Assembly (NCBI GenBank): GCA_022575985.1
Contig: JAKSXM010000237.1
Span: forward strand, 1,816,501 to 1,880,500
From: Anagrus nilaparvatae
Taxonomy: Eukaryota > Arthropoda > Insecta > Hymenoptera > Mymaridae
Length of the DNA: 64,000 nucleotides
Direction of reading: 5' to 3'
The translations under genes and the position numbers were made by a program. Of the stretch, positions 1 to 9,820 are shown piece after piece. The notes under the pieces were generated by a model. That model worked only from the letters and a program-made list of their open reading frames with translations. It ran no database searches and was not told the DNA's origin. Numbering within the stretch: position 1 is the first letter of the stretch; every line of letters begins with the position of its first letter.

Positions 1-270
1 ACTATAGCGACGAGAGAATCGGTGATGAAAAATTGCGGTTTACGGGGAATGAAAGGTTGCACTTATACAAAAAAAATGAGAACAAACAGTAGTATTTTGG
101 TAGAATTGCAATATGACAGCGTTATTTGGAAAATTGCCTAAAAACCCTATCTTATAACATTGTTATAGAATTGAGACCTGCGTTTCTCGGCCAAGAAGAC
201 GCGTTGGAATAAGTAGGTTTCGGTATTTTTGCAACATATTTAAGTCATCCATTGTAATTTACGATCCAGA
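1..270. repeat. Partial arm of foldback family F
   Basis: The first ~270 bases follow, in the same order, the right arm of the foldback at 55,218-56,194: a stretch on 'tatag.gatgagag', a 'ttgcggtttacgg' block, an 'aaaaaaatgag' block and a 'cctgcgtttct.gg' block. Similarity is clear but divergent. The partner arm is not present, so this is a solo arm or is cut by the window edge. No coding capacity; the minus-strand ORF over 245-457 is incidental. What lies at 271-520 is not recognised. Confidence 0.6.
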
Positions 271-520
271 TGTTCCGAATATTTACGATTCTCGCTATAA
301 AATCCAAAAATTTTTGGTAAAAAAGGGGTGTTTTCGGTGTTTTAAGGGTGTTTAATGCATTTTCGGACTCTGAGGACCTCATTTTTGAGTTTAGCGACAC
401 CGAGAACATATAGGGTAGTATAAAAAACGTATTTTGAAAAAAACTTTTGTCGTTCACACCAATTGTTAGCGTTAGACAGCCGTTTGAGAGCTACCCTGGG
501 TTTGTGCGACCCCTAAATGG

Positions 521-532
521 TTCTCGAATGAG
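521..532. repeat. Target-site duplication, left copy (composite PLE)
   Basis: TTCTCGAATGAG here recurs exactly at 3,718-3,729, on either side of the Penelope-like composite. Removing the insert joins two flanks into continuous sequence. A 12-bp duplication fits the variable target duplications known for Penelope-like elements. Confidence 0.7.
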
Positions 533-572
533 TAAAACATTTTATTTTATGTGTCCGTTCACTATATAATTT

Positions 573-1156
573 AAAATAAATTAAAGACAATAAAAATTTT
601 TTTTTTATAATAAAAGAAAATTTATTTTTTTCCGTCTAATAGTGACAAGTCAATTATAAACTGACGCGTTTCGAGATATGTAATCTCATTTTCAAAGATT
701 TAAGAAAATTTTTTTATTTTCGTGTCATCTCTTTGATACAACGAAGTATACTGAATATAAATTTTGTTATATTTATATTTTTCAATTTTAAATTTTAAAT
801 TTTATTTGTATCAACATATATTATTATTATTATTTACAATTATTATTATTGTTATGAATTATTTTGATTATTATTGTGATTTAAATATTTTATTGCTGTG
901 TCATATAAATAATTAGAATTAAAAATTAATTGGTCATTTAATAACAAATGTGGATTTTTTTGATATTCTATATATATAAAAAATTCTTCAACAGCATTCA
1001 TGTATTTACCTTTTTTACAGTAATATAATGCTTCTAAATTTGTATTGATATCAGTATAATTATGATTATTGTCTGTAATATGTTTTGCATAATTAGATTT
1101 TATTTTTTGATTTTTATCGTCATTATTGTTATTCTTATCATTATTGTTCATTATAA
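573..1156 (-). pseudogene. PLE C-terminal fragment plus 3' UTR, minus strand
   Basis: On the minus strand an open frame from ~1,150 to a stop at 852 encodes an Asn/Lys-rich stretch, then 'SNYAKHITDNNH' and 'KYMNAVEEFFIYIEYQ', and ends in an Asn-rich tail. This layout is typical of what follows the GIY-YIG domain in Penelope-like polyproteins. The frame begins on the complement of the oppositely oriented RT fragment, so its first ~10 codons are not PLE sequence. The 3' UTR runs to 573, with an (ATT)n tract near 820-850 and a hairpin followed by GAAAC. Truncated and non-functional. Confidence 0.65.
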
Positions 1157-1282
1157 GGTTTAGCCATGGGTTCACCACTTTCTGGTTTATTAAGTGATAT
1201 TTATCTAAATAATTTTGAAAATGAATTTATATTTACAAATCAAAATAAATTTTTAAACAATATTATACATTACAATAGATAT
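1157..1282 (+). pseudogene. PLE reverse-transcriptase fragment
   Basis: In the plus frame through ATG 1,166 the sequence reads GLAMGSPLSGLLSDIYL and ends in HYNRY. The 'GLAMGSPLS' block is the conserved RT region before the catalytic aspartates in Penelope-like elements, and 'RY' normally leads directly into the V-D-D catalytic box. Here the family A foldback begins exactly there, so the catalytic pair is missing. Only ~42 codons remain. It is joined head to head with the minus-strand PLE 3' segment at about 1,155. Confidence 0.75.
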
Positions 1283-2447
1283 GGGTAGATTTAAATGAAG
1301 TGAGTGCGACTTACATGGTCGGGTCTTCAAAACTGCCCCAAAGTGTTTTTTTCTGAAAGTACTACCAAAAATAAGTAACAAGCACAATTTTTAGCCTCCC
1401 AGAGCGAAATCTCGATTTTTGGCAGCCATTTTAGTGTTTTTGACTGTCGTAAAAAAAGTAAGAAAAATGAGTCATAATTTTTTTTATTATTGCTGTAAAA
1501 AACTCACATTAACATGAAAAATTTTTTCCATTTAGGTCCGGATAGGAAATTTCCCTGGCTATCTGATTCCGGGGTCAAAAATTTTTTTTGAGTTGCGCAT
1601 GCGCGAGGAATCACTAAGATAGGCTGTTTTTTTTCAAAAGTCGATTTCTCAAATGCCTATAAGTGAAAAATCTTGTAACCAGGCTTAAAATTTTCGTTAA
1701 ACCTTATATTTTTTGGCAAAAAAAACATTTCGATGGGACACTGCTTTTTGGGAGCACTAGATAAAAAAATAGCAGCTTTCAAAACCTCATTTTTTACAAA
1801 TTTCAAATTTCCCGCCAAGTCACGTGACCAATCAAAAATCTGACCAAAAATTTGGATTCCGCGGGAAATTTTACATAAGGATATGTCTTTTCATGTTTTT
1901 AAGAGCGTTTATGTTAAAGCGGCGAAAAAAAGCGAAATAATAAAGAATTTTCTGAATAATTTTGAATAATTTGGAATAATTTAAAAAATAAAAAAATTCC
2001 TTAATAAATGAGATATTTTAATCTTTCAATTTAAAATTTCGTTGCTTTAACATAAACGCTCTTAAAAACATGAAAAGATATATCCTTATGTAAAATTTCC
2101 CGCGGAATCCAAATTTTTGATCAGATTTTTGATTGGTCACGTGACTTGGCGGGAAATTTGAAATTTGTAAAAAATGAGGTTTTGAAAGCTGCTATTTTTT
2201 TATCTAGAGCTCTCAAAAAGCAGTGTCCCATCGAAATGTTTTTTTTGCCAAAAAATATAAGGTTTAACGAAAATTTGAAGCCTGGTTACAAGATTTTTCA
2301 CTAATAGGCATTTGAGAAATCGACTTTTGAAAAAAAACAGCCTATCTTAGCGATTCCTCGCGCATGCGCAACTCAAAAATAATTTTTGACCCCGGAATCA
2401 GATAGCCAGGGAAATTTCCTATCCAGACCTAAAAAGAAAAAATTTTT
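1280..2447. repeat. Large foldback, family A, right end truncated
   Basis: Arms at about 1,516-1,925 and 2,039-2,447 are reverse complements with scattered mismatches, around a ~110-bp AT-rich centre. The left terminus (1,280-1,515, beginning 'ATGGGTAGATTTAAATGAAG') has no partner because the right arm stops at the PLE LTR-like unit. Each arm carries GTCACGTGAC and GCGCATGCGC. Related copies lie at 11,481-13,767 and 21,745-23,330. No coding region. The type of transposon cannot be told from the sequence. Confidence 0.85.
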
Positions 2448-2810
2448 AAATATAAGTATATATATTGTGTTGTACTACCTAAACACAGATGAACATATAC
2501 TGTAATTTCTCTTGAAAGAGAAATGATATACTAATGGTATATAAATGAGAATCATGAAAAGTTTAACATCTTGGTTTATCTAAAGAAGTATAGTAGTATA
2601 CTTTACTGAGGATGGCTCGTACTACTATACAGAGCCGAAATAAACCATTTCAATTCTTTTAGGTCAGTAATAAGACTGACAAATAATTTTCCATCAATTT
2701 TATATAAAGCAATAATTATATTGTTATTTTTGTGTTCCATATTGACCAATATTAATATCTTTTAATTTAAATTTATGAAAGGAACGAATTAATAAAATAT
2801 TATATTTTAA
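2448..2810 (+). repeat. PLE LTR-like unit (pLTR) copy 1
   Basis: This 363-bp unit is repeated directly at 2,942-3,304, 494 bp downstream. I count two differences between the copies (in the hairpin near 2,512 and near 2,763). The unit holds a perfect hairpin ATTTCTCTT/AAGAGAAAT-type at ~2,503-2,523 and a hammerhead-like core at 2,606-2,640. Position directly before a PLE 3' segment fits the pLTR of Penelope-like elements. Confidence 0.75.
2606..2640 (+). ncRNA. Hammerhead-ribozyme-like core in pLTR 1
   Basis: CTGAGGA (2,606-2,612) is followed by a 5-bp stem GGCTC/GAGCC (2,614-2,618 with 2,632-2,636) and then GAAA (2,637-2,640). This is the order CUGANGA - stem II - GAAA of the hammerhead core. 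Hammerhead ribozymes are known in PLE pLTRs. Points against: one extra U before stem II, and I did not find a convincing stem III with a UH cleavage site. In addition, 11 nt of the loop (2,620-2,630) are exactly complementary to 2,588-2,598, so an alternative fold or pseudoknot is possible. Confidence 0.5.
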
Positions 2811-2941
2811 TTTTTTGGCATTGGGTCTAAAATATGCCAAGAATTACAGTTTTCTTTGTCTATTATATATATACTACTTTGTGTATAGTAAAATAGTCAT
2901 ACTTTTTCAGTAATTAAACTGTTATTTGACTAACTATACAT

Positions 2942-3304
2942 AAATATAAGTATATATATTGTGTTGTACTACCTAAACACAGATGAACATATACTGTAAT
3001 TTCTCTCGAAAGAGAAATGATATACTAATGGTATATAAATGAGAATCATGAAAAGTTTAACATCTTGGTTTATCTAAAGAAGTATAGTAGTATACTTTAC
3101 TGAGGATGGCTCGTACTACTATACAGAGCCGAAATAAACCATTTCAATTCTTTTAGGTCAGTAATAAGACTGACAAATAATTTTCCATCAATTTTATATA
3201 AAGCAATAATTATATTGTTATTTTTGTGTTCCATATTGACCAATATTAATATCTTTGAATTTAAATTTATGAAAGGAACGAATTAATAAAATATTATATT
3301 TTAA
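2942..3304 (+). repeat. PLE LTR-like unit (pLTR) copy 2
   Basis: Second copy of the 363-bp unit, adjoining the plus-strand PLE 3' segment. The hairpin differs from copy 1 by one base (TCTCTCGAAAGAG). The intervening 2,811-2,941 is AT-rich and not recognised. Confidence 0.75.
3100..3134 (+). ncRNA. Hammerhead-ribozyme-like core in pLTR 2
   Basis: Exact duplicate of the core in pLTR 1: CTGAGGA, 5-bp stem II and GAAA. The same reservations apply. Confidence 0.5.
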
Positions 3305-3719
3305 GAATTTTTTATATATATAGAATATCAAAAAAATCCACATTTGTTATTAAATGACCAATTAATTTTTAATTCTAATTATTTATATGACACAGCAATA
3401 AAATATTTAAATCACAATAATAATCAAAATAATTCATAACAATAATAATAATTGTAAATAATAATAATAATATATGTTGATACAAATAAAATTTAAAATT
3501 TAAAATTGAAAAATATAAATATAACAAAATTTATATTCAGTATACTTCGTTGTATCAAAGAGATGACACGAAAATAAAAAAATTTTCTTAAATCTTTGAA
3601 AATGAGATTACATATCTCGAAACGCGTCAGTTTATAATTGACTTGTCACTATTAGACGGAAAAAAATAAATTTTCTTTTATTATAAAAAAAAAAATTTTT
3701 ATTGTCTTTAATTTATTTT
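3305..3719 (+). pseudogene. PLE 3' end, plus strand copy
   Basis: A 45-codon remnant of the PLE C-terminus (GAA at 3,305 to TAA at 3,439) reads EFFIYIEYQKNPHLLLND and an Asn-rich tail, and is followed by the 3' UTR. The UTR holds TTGAAAA (3,596-3,602), a 5-bp hairpin GAGAT/ATCTC (3,604-3,618) and GAAACG (3,619-3,624). The whole segment is inverted at 573-986. Confidence 0.65.
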
Positions 3720-3729
3720 CTCGAATGAG
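3718..3729. repeat. Target-site duplication, right copy (composite PLE)
   Basis: TTCTCGAATGAG, identical to 521-532. The sequence after it (to ~4,270) is AT-rich and has no recognisable gene. Confidence 0.7.
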
Positions 3730-4271
3730 CTGAAAATTGGTATGGGATCATTTTGCCAACTAAACTTCAACATACTTCAGGAAGAATATTTTTGGAGCAC
3801 TTTTTTTTTGTCAACAACCCTAATGGAACATACTTAGTAACTACTTCACGCGTTAGGTTTTTGGACGAAAATTTGGAATGGAAAAATTTTTTATTTAATT
3901 TTTAAAAATTTAAATGCATATATGTATCATTTCAATTTGACGTGCCAAAAAGCAAACGGCTATCATCCTAACTCAAAATTCCTTTGTCCGATTTTCTCCA
4001 AATTTTAAACACATTTTTTCAAAGAATAAAAATTCTTTCTATACTTTTTTGAAAAAATACCATGAAAAAAAATTGCGTTTTTTACGATTTTTTTTCAAAT
4101 CTTCATACCTCCCTCAGGAATCGTCGTTTAACCAAATATAATAAAGTTTTATGACTTTAATTTTTTAGGATAAAAAAACGCCGGTTTAACGATTTTCCCA
4201 ATTAAGAAAGCATTTTTTAATTTCCTAACTAAAAATATGGATTTAGCGTCTCAATAAATCCCTAGAGACCG

Positions 4272-4736
4272 TTTTAACATGGAACATGTTTATTGGATAG
4301 GGTATTTGAAAAATTCCGGCTCGGCAGGGGGGGTTGAAATGGACTTAAAATATTTGCGATTTAGGGACCTTTTAGGATGCATAAGTACCTAGGGACCATT
4401 GCTGCAGAAGTCCCTAGGGTTCTTTGATGCAGAAGTACCTAAAGACCTATGGTGCAGAAGTCCCTAGGGACCTTTGGTGCAGAATTTTTAAAGAATTTAC
4501 TGTAAAAATTAATAAAAAATAAATTCCTATTATTTAAAAAACAATAATAATTTGAAAAAGTAATTAATTTTGTTAACTTTGATGTCTAAGCAGTATGATT
4601 TCTATAATAAAAATTTAAATATAAATATTTGGATATAAATATTGATATTATGAACACAATAGATACTTTATTATCAATGTTATAAGTGAACATGTTCCAT
4701 GATCGTTGGTTGTGTAGTTACACATACCTGTTATAA
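4272..4736 (+). mobile_element. MITE-like family X, copy 1
   Basis: The 5' end is TTTTAACATGGAACATGTT. The 3' end is GAACATGTTCCATGAT, then a hairpin GGTTGTGT...ACACAxACC, then GTTATAA. Both ends carry GAACATGTT-type palindromes in inverted positions. Inside are a 'ccggctcggcaggggg' block and about four ~25-bp units (4,377-4,490) on 'tgcagaagtccctaggg'. The same ends recur at 9,821, 38,375, 40,412, 43,605, 48,701 and 59,669. No coding sequence. I cannot assign it to a known superfamily: no long terminal inverted repeat and no clear target duplication. Confidence 0.7.
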
Positions 4737-4737
4737 A

Positions 4738-5612
4738 TTTTTTTAATTCAAAAAAATAAAGTTTTACGATATTCATTTTTCAAAATGAAAAAACACCTAT
4801 TTTCCGAATTTCTCGGAAACGCAAACTTTTTTCACGTTTGTGACCAAAATTAGGCCTAGTCTACATTACTGCACCGCACGGCGCAGCCAAAATGCTATTG
4901 GTATAGGAGCTACGTGACGCCGCAAAAGCGCAATCCTATATTAGTATACTAGCATTGGGTTGCGCCGTGCGGTTCGGTTATGCAGACTAGGCCTTAGTGA
5001 TTTAGCGCCCCAAAGAACCCACAGGAATCGTTGTTTAACTAAATATAATAAAGTTTTATGATTTTAATTTTTTAGGATAAAAAAACGCCTGTTTTGCGAT
5101 TTTTCCGATTAAGAAAGCATTTTTTCAATTTTCTAAGAAAAAATATCGATTCAGGGCCCCAAAAAACCTTCAGATACCGTTTTTTAATTGAATAAAATAA
5201 AGTTTTACGATTTTCACTTTTCAGAATGAAAAAACACCTATTTTCCGAATTTCCCGCAAACGCAAACGTTTTTTCACATTCCTGACCAAAAATATCGATT
5301 CAGCGCCCCAAAAAACCTTCAGATACCGTTTTTTAATTCAATAAAATAAAGTTTTACGATTTTCTCTTTTCAGAATGAAAAAACACCTATTTTCCCAAGT
5401 TCCCGTAAACGCAAACGTTTTTTCACATTCCTGACCAAAAATATCGATTCAGCGCTCCAAAAAACTTTCAGATACCGTTTTTTAATTGAATAAAATAAAG
5501 TTTTACGATTTTCATTTTTCAGGATGAGAAAACGCCTATTTTCCGAATTCCCCGCAAACGCAAACGTTTTTTCACGTTCGTGACCAAAATTAGCGATTTA
5601 GCGCCCCAAAAA
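4738..5612 (+). repeat. 149-bp tandem repeat array
   Basis: The landmark CAGATACCGTTTTTTAATT recurs at 5,171, 5,320 and 5,469, exactly 149 bp apart. Each unit carries 'aaagttttacgatttt', 'aaaaaacacctattttcc' and 'tagcgccccaaaaaac'. A more divergent unit starts near 4,738 and is interrupted by a MITE at 4,853-4,993. Part of a related unit is at ~4,130-4,230. Non-coding. Confidence 0.85.
4853..4993. mobile_element. 141-bp PIF/Harbinger-type MITE
   Basis: Terminal inverted repeats of ~36 bp begin GGCCTAGTCT and match with about five mismatches. They are GC-rich against the AT-rich host repeat and are flanked by TTA (4,850-4,852 and 4,994-4,996). The unoccupied 149-bp unit at ~5,590 reads 'aaaaTTAgcgatttagcg' where this one reads 'aaaaTTA[MITE]TTAgtgatttagcg', which proves a 3-bp duplication. 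A TWA target and GGSCC-type ends are typical of Harbinger MITEs. Confidence 0.85.
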
Positions 5613-6212
5613 ACCCCCAGTTTTAACTTAAATTGTAAAATAAGAATTATTTACATATTTTTTATTTTCAAGTTAAAAGGTATAGTTAAGAGCCCTTTCT
5701 AGAAAGGCTTCTGGTGGATAGAATATATTTCTCTGGCGGATAACTTTACATTCATAAAAATGAATAAAACAACATTTTTTTAATACTACTTTAGTGTACT
5801 TATTCACAACAAAAAAATTTTTCTATTATATTTTTCTGTTTTCTTGTAAAAAAATTTTAAATTTTCATTCAAAAACCTAGCGCGCGAAGTAGATTTGATG
5901 TACAAATTATAATGTTCATCTAATAGAAAATTTTATTTTCTTTGTCCTAAATACAAAATTATTTTAAACTTTTTAACAAATTTTTAATTATAATTAAACA
6001 AGTATCTTAACAAGAATAAAATTAAGATTGTCTTTTCTTTCTAAAACTTAAAATCTTAAATTGAATAAAAAAAATTAAATAATTTTGCCTTCAGAATATA
6101 ATTATATTAATATACTTTTTATTACTGACACCTATATTGCCTATCAATCCTAATATTAATGTTCTAATGATAATTTTACTTTTTTTTTCATTTTTTTTTT
6201 TTTGCTTATTTA

Positions 6213-6325
6213 TGAGATATTATCCCATAATATCCCATAATATTCCATATTATCCCATATTATGTGCCAAAAAATGGAGATATTATGGGATATTATGGGA
6301 TATTATGGAATATTATGTTCTTTTT
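6213..6325. repeat. Hairpin of TATTATGGGA-type decamers
   Basis: 'atattatcccataatatccc' repeats before a short spacer (cca aaaaatgg), and its complement 'tattatgggatattatggga' repeats after it. The result is a perfect-looking hairpin with tandem-repeat arms. The region before it (5,620-6,210) is AT-rich without a gene. Confidence 0.8.
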
Positions 6326-6705
6326 TTTCCACGAGGGTTAACTTCTAAAATAATGCAAAAATGCATCTAAAAAGGGGAAGTATTTGCTTTTTTAAGGGTT
6401 TAGTCCCATTTTCTAGGGAATTTCGACCCTGATTTGAATTCAGTGATCTAAAAAACATATATTATACCTAAACTTACCCTGGCTACACATTCTCAAACAT
6501 TTTCGCAATTTGACTGGACTACTGTATACTATATATAAACAGTTTTAATTATAAAATCTTATTATCATCAATAATTATGTTTTTTTAAATTTAAATTTAA
6601 ATAAGTTTTTTATAGTAGTTCTCTTAATTTTGAATTATCTTGATTGTGAAAATAAAAAAAACGGCTAGCTTAAATATATTATTAGTATATTATATTTCAA
6701 TAAAT

Positions 6706-6975
6706 GCCGTGGTCGTGTGGTTTATTGAGTCTAGCATGTGAAACGTTCTGGGTACGAAACTCGGAAATATTTTTTTTGCCCTCCCGGGCGTAAAACTCCT
6801 GTTTAAAGAATTTTCTGAACTCGTTCTACGCCTAGGTGGGCAAAAAATAGTGTAAGCATCATGGGCGAAATACTTTAGATACGAGCGTGAACACTTATCA
6901 CTCGTGCCCGGCTTCGCCGAGCACTCGTGCTAGTGCTCACGCTAGTGCCGAAACCTTTACGCCCTTGATACTTAA
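6706..6975 (+). mobile_element. tRNA-derived SINE-like element
   Basis: The head (6,706-6,764) resembles a tRNA: a box A-like TGGTCGTGTGG (6,710-6,720) and a box B-like GGTACGAAACT (6,751-6,761). The body starts after a T-run with 'cccgggcgtaaaact' and ends 'cctttacgcccttgatactta', so GGGCGTAAA/TTTACGCCC close it as a short inverted repeat. The same body without a head occurs at 14,111-14,264. The head could equally belong to an independent tRNA pseudogene next to a hairpin MITE. Confidence 0.5.
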
Positions 6976-7167
6976 AATACTATTTTTTTTTTTAATTTTT
7001 ATTATTAATTTAATGAATTGAATAAAATTTAATAAAATTTAAGAAAATTTAATAAAATCTGATAAAAATAATAAAATTTATTTCAACCTAATTCGACGAA
7101 TTATTTTATAAAATTTTATTAAATTTTATTATATGCATTTAATAAAATTTAATTAAATTTAATTCTG

Positions 7168-7192
7168 GATCCCCCCCCCCCCCCGGGGGGAT
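7168..7192. repeat. GGATC poly-C/poly-G GATC palindrome
   Basis: A run of about 15 C and then about six G is bounded by GGATC and GATC in otherwise AT-rich DNA. It could be a G-quadruplex-prone tract. A linker-like or assembly artefact cannot be excluded from the sequence. Confidence 0.7.
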
Positions 7193-7238
7193 CTCTATAT
7201 CTCTCTTTCTTCTTTCGATTGGCGAAGTATTACTTTGG

Positions 7239-7345
7239 CACTGTAACGTACCAAATGCCTAGACCCCTAAGATATGCATATGAATAATTATTCATAAATA
7301 TTTGCATATCTTAGGGGTCTAGGCATTTGGTACGTTACTATTTGC
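7239..7345. repeat. Short near-perfect hairpin element
   Basis: 'gtaacgtaccaaatgcctag' and the following 'acccctaagatatgcatat' appear as reverse complement at 7,297-7,340, around a ~15-bp loop of 'aataattattcataa'. It looks like a small foldback MITE. A second, shorter dyad (TGCATGCATTATAATGCATGC) follows directly. Confidence 0.8.
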
Positions 7346-7519
7346 ATGCATTATAATGCATGCTAAAAGTTTAATTCTACTTACTTATACGTGTGTTGTA
7401 TCATACACACGCATAAGTGTATAAAATACCAAAATCCGGATTTAAATCAATTTATGTATCGATACAATTATATTTAATGATAATCAAATATTACTTAGAT
7501 GGCAGCACTATCCAGCATG

Positions 7520-8110
7520 TATTGAATTATGCTGGCAGCCTCTTAAGTATTACTTTAATCTAAATATTAATTTATTAGATTAAATATAAATAAAATATAA
7601 AATATAAATATAAATTATATAATTAGTTAATAAGTAAGTTAATTAGTTCATAGGTATGTTAATTACTTTATAAGTATGTAAATATGTAAATTAGTTTTTT
7701 AGATATTTAGTTCATTAGATATTTTTATAATAATAAATAATAATTAACTAAAAAAGAAATAATGTAAAATATATTTAAAGTCATAAAAATATGTAATAAA
7801 AATAATTAAAATATTTAAATAATATAAAAACTTAAATATTATAAAATAACGAATGCGCGCGAAAAGCGATATTCTTTCTAGAGGCTTCCAGAAGCTTCCA
7901 GAACAAATTCTTTATGTAAAAATCTCAAACATGTGTGCGTGAGTTGCGAAAAGTATATAATAAAGAGCATTCGCACATCACGCAACACTTGTTTGGGATT
8001 TCTCGAAGAGCAAACTCGTAAGAGTAAACCTCTTTGTATATAAGCACACTCAATAAATTTACGCATTAGTCTAATAAATTAATGTCTTCATTTATGCTAA
8101 GAAATCCTCA
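7520..8110 (+). promoter_or_regulatory. LTR-like promoter with heat-shock element
   Basis: Six consecutive 5-bp-phased units run TTC(7,876) GAG(7,881) TTC(7,886) GAA(7,891) TTC(7,896) GAA(7,901). Only the second unit departs from the nGAAn/nTTCn consensus. A TATATAA lies 50 bp downstream (7,954-7,960), and AATAAA-type signals lie at ~8,053 and ~8,073. The upstream part begins near 'tattgaattatgctggcagc' and the segment ends near 'tcaaacatttatcag', which resembles a copia-type LTR followed by its internal start. No second LTR or gag-pol frame is visible, so a solo LTR or a captured promoter are both possible. Confidence 0.45.
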
Positions 8111-9820
8111 AACATTTATCAGCTTCGTTAGGTGCAGAAGTGCACCGCCCTTATTCTAGAGGTACAACCTCGACTTTATTTTAGAACTCTGCCGTTCGAA
8201 GGGCTCGATACCCTCGTTCCAAAGAGTAGTTATGCGGGTAGGATTTACAGTGCTCAAAAGTAGGAAAAAACATAATAATTGTCACCCCTCCCTCTGAGGG
8301 ATTACAGCACTTATAAAGAAATCTACTATTTTCCACTACGTGGTACTCGTAATTTCTTTGTGTTCCAAAAATTAACAATGCGATGTTTTTCCGCACATTG
8401 CCTTATCATTTTAATTATCCATAAGAAAATCGGAAAACTAACTTCAATTTCAAAATTAAAAAAAAAAAAAATAAAAAAATTGTGTTGCACCAAACAATTG
8501 TCACATGTTTTTGGTGTCAGCTGTCCCAGGTATGAAAAATAGAAAAATTAAGAAATTGCTATTTCTTTTTAATGAATGAATTAAATATAAAAAAATTAAA
8601 GTATTTTTAGAGATGCGTTTAATAAATACAAAGCAATATGGTTTTTACATTTTTGTACAAACTATTTTAAGATATGAAGTGATTAAAATGACCTTTTTTG
8701 AGTTTTTAAATTTTGAATTATAACTCTGAACAGTGCGATCAAATTAAAAAAAAAAAAAACCTCAAATCGATAGCATTTTTTAGAAGGAATAATTTACACA
8801 GAAGCTCGTCTTAAAAAAACCTCTTAGATCTGAGAAATAAATATTTTTTAAAAATTAAATATTTTTTAAAAATAAAAAAAACGCTTGAGCATATTTCTTT
8901 AAAGATTAATTTAAAACAAGTTTCATGTATTTTCGTAACTACAGTTACAACCAATATTTACAATTACTAGAATAGCCGCGCGCTCTGCGCGCGCAGAATA
9001 ATAACATTTTTTATAATTTCATTATTAAATTAATTTAATCCCTAGAAATAATTTTTACCATATTATGGCCCTATTATGGCCATCTAGTTAATGATAAATT
9101 ATCATTTAAAAAAAATGATTTCTTGTCTTATTGTATAAAATCATCATTGATGCTTCTCCAAAGCCTATAGCAAACGTAAAAAACCCACAACTTTTTTCTA
9201 AAGGCCATAAAAAATTAAAATAAAAATTGAGGTTTATATTTTTTAATTTTTAAATTAAAATAAAATAATTATTCAAATTTATATAATACATAAATTTATT
9301 ATTTTAAGTAATAATCGGAATTAAAATTATATTAAAAATTACCAAAACATTTTTACACGTTACTTAATTTTTGAGTAAAAAAAGTTATAGGAGCAAACGT
9401 TCTTTTCATTTTATTTTGGCAATATTTTTTAAAAAATAGCTCAAAGATCATTTCCATAATACAGAACAGCACATGTTTTATATTCTGGGAATAGTTTTTG
9501 AACTATTATTTGACAAATATTGCCAACAGAAAACCGTAAAATTAGCTCACATTTTTCTAGCAACTTTGAAAAAATTTTAAAATTGGAAACAGCTGACATT
9601 TCGAAAGCTTTCAATCTAAAAGCTTAAAAACTTGTATGAACTGATAATTCTACGTATTAAACCCATTTGAATTGGTTTTATGAAAATCCCAAATGTTCAC
9701 CTTCCCTTTAGAAATGTTTCACTAAGAATTACTCATATGCGAAAATTCCAGTTTGGACATTCCATCGGGTAGTTTATATTTTTATTATAAATAGAAATAC
9801 TATAAGTATAATATGAAAAC
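8111..9820. other. AT-rich stretch without recognisable gene
   Basis: The moderately GC part at 8,111-8,560 follows the LTR-like promoter and may be its leader. Two overlapping opposite ORFs there (8,181-8,396 and 8,279-8,542) show no family resemblance. The rest is AT-rich, with one GC island 'gccgcgcgctctgcgcgcgcag' at ~8,974. Confidence 0.5.

Larger units (their letters stand above)
533..3717. mobile_element. Composite Penelope-like element (PLE) insertion
   Basis: This 3.2-kb unit lies between exact 12-bp direct repeats. In order it holds a minus-strand PLE 3' segment (573-1,156), a plus-strand RT fragment (1,157-1,282), a large foldback of family A (about 1,280-2,447), two tandem 363-bp LTR-like units (2,448-2,810 and 2,942-3,304) and a plus-strand PLE 3' segment (3,305-3,719). 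The two 3' segments are inverted copies of each other (573-986 against 3,305-3,719). PLEs are known to insert as complex tandem or inverted structures with LTR-like repeats (pLTRs), and this matches. The family A foldback is either a later insertion or a passenger. No intact polymerase remains, so the copy cannot move by itself. Confidence 0.75.

Noticed and set aside
6137..6370. 77-codon ORF with Tyr-Pro-Ile repeats
   Set aside because: It reads through the TATTATGGGA hairpin; no independent coding signal.
6706..6780. Functional tRNA gene
   Set aside because: The boxes are degenerate and no complete cloverleaf with an acceptor stem can be drawn; it fits a SINE head or a tRNA pseudogene better.
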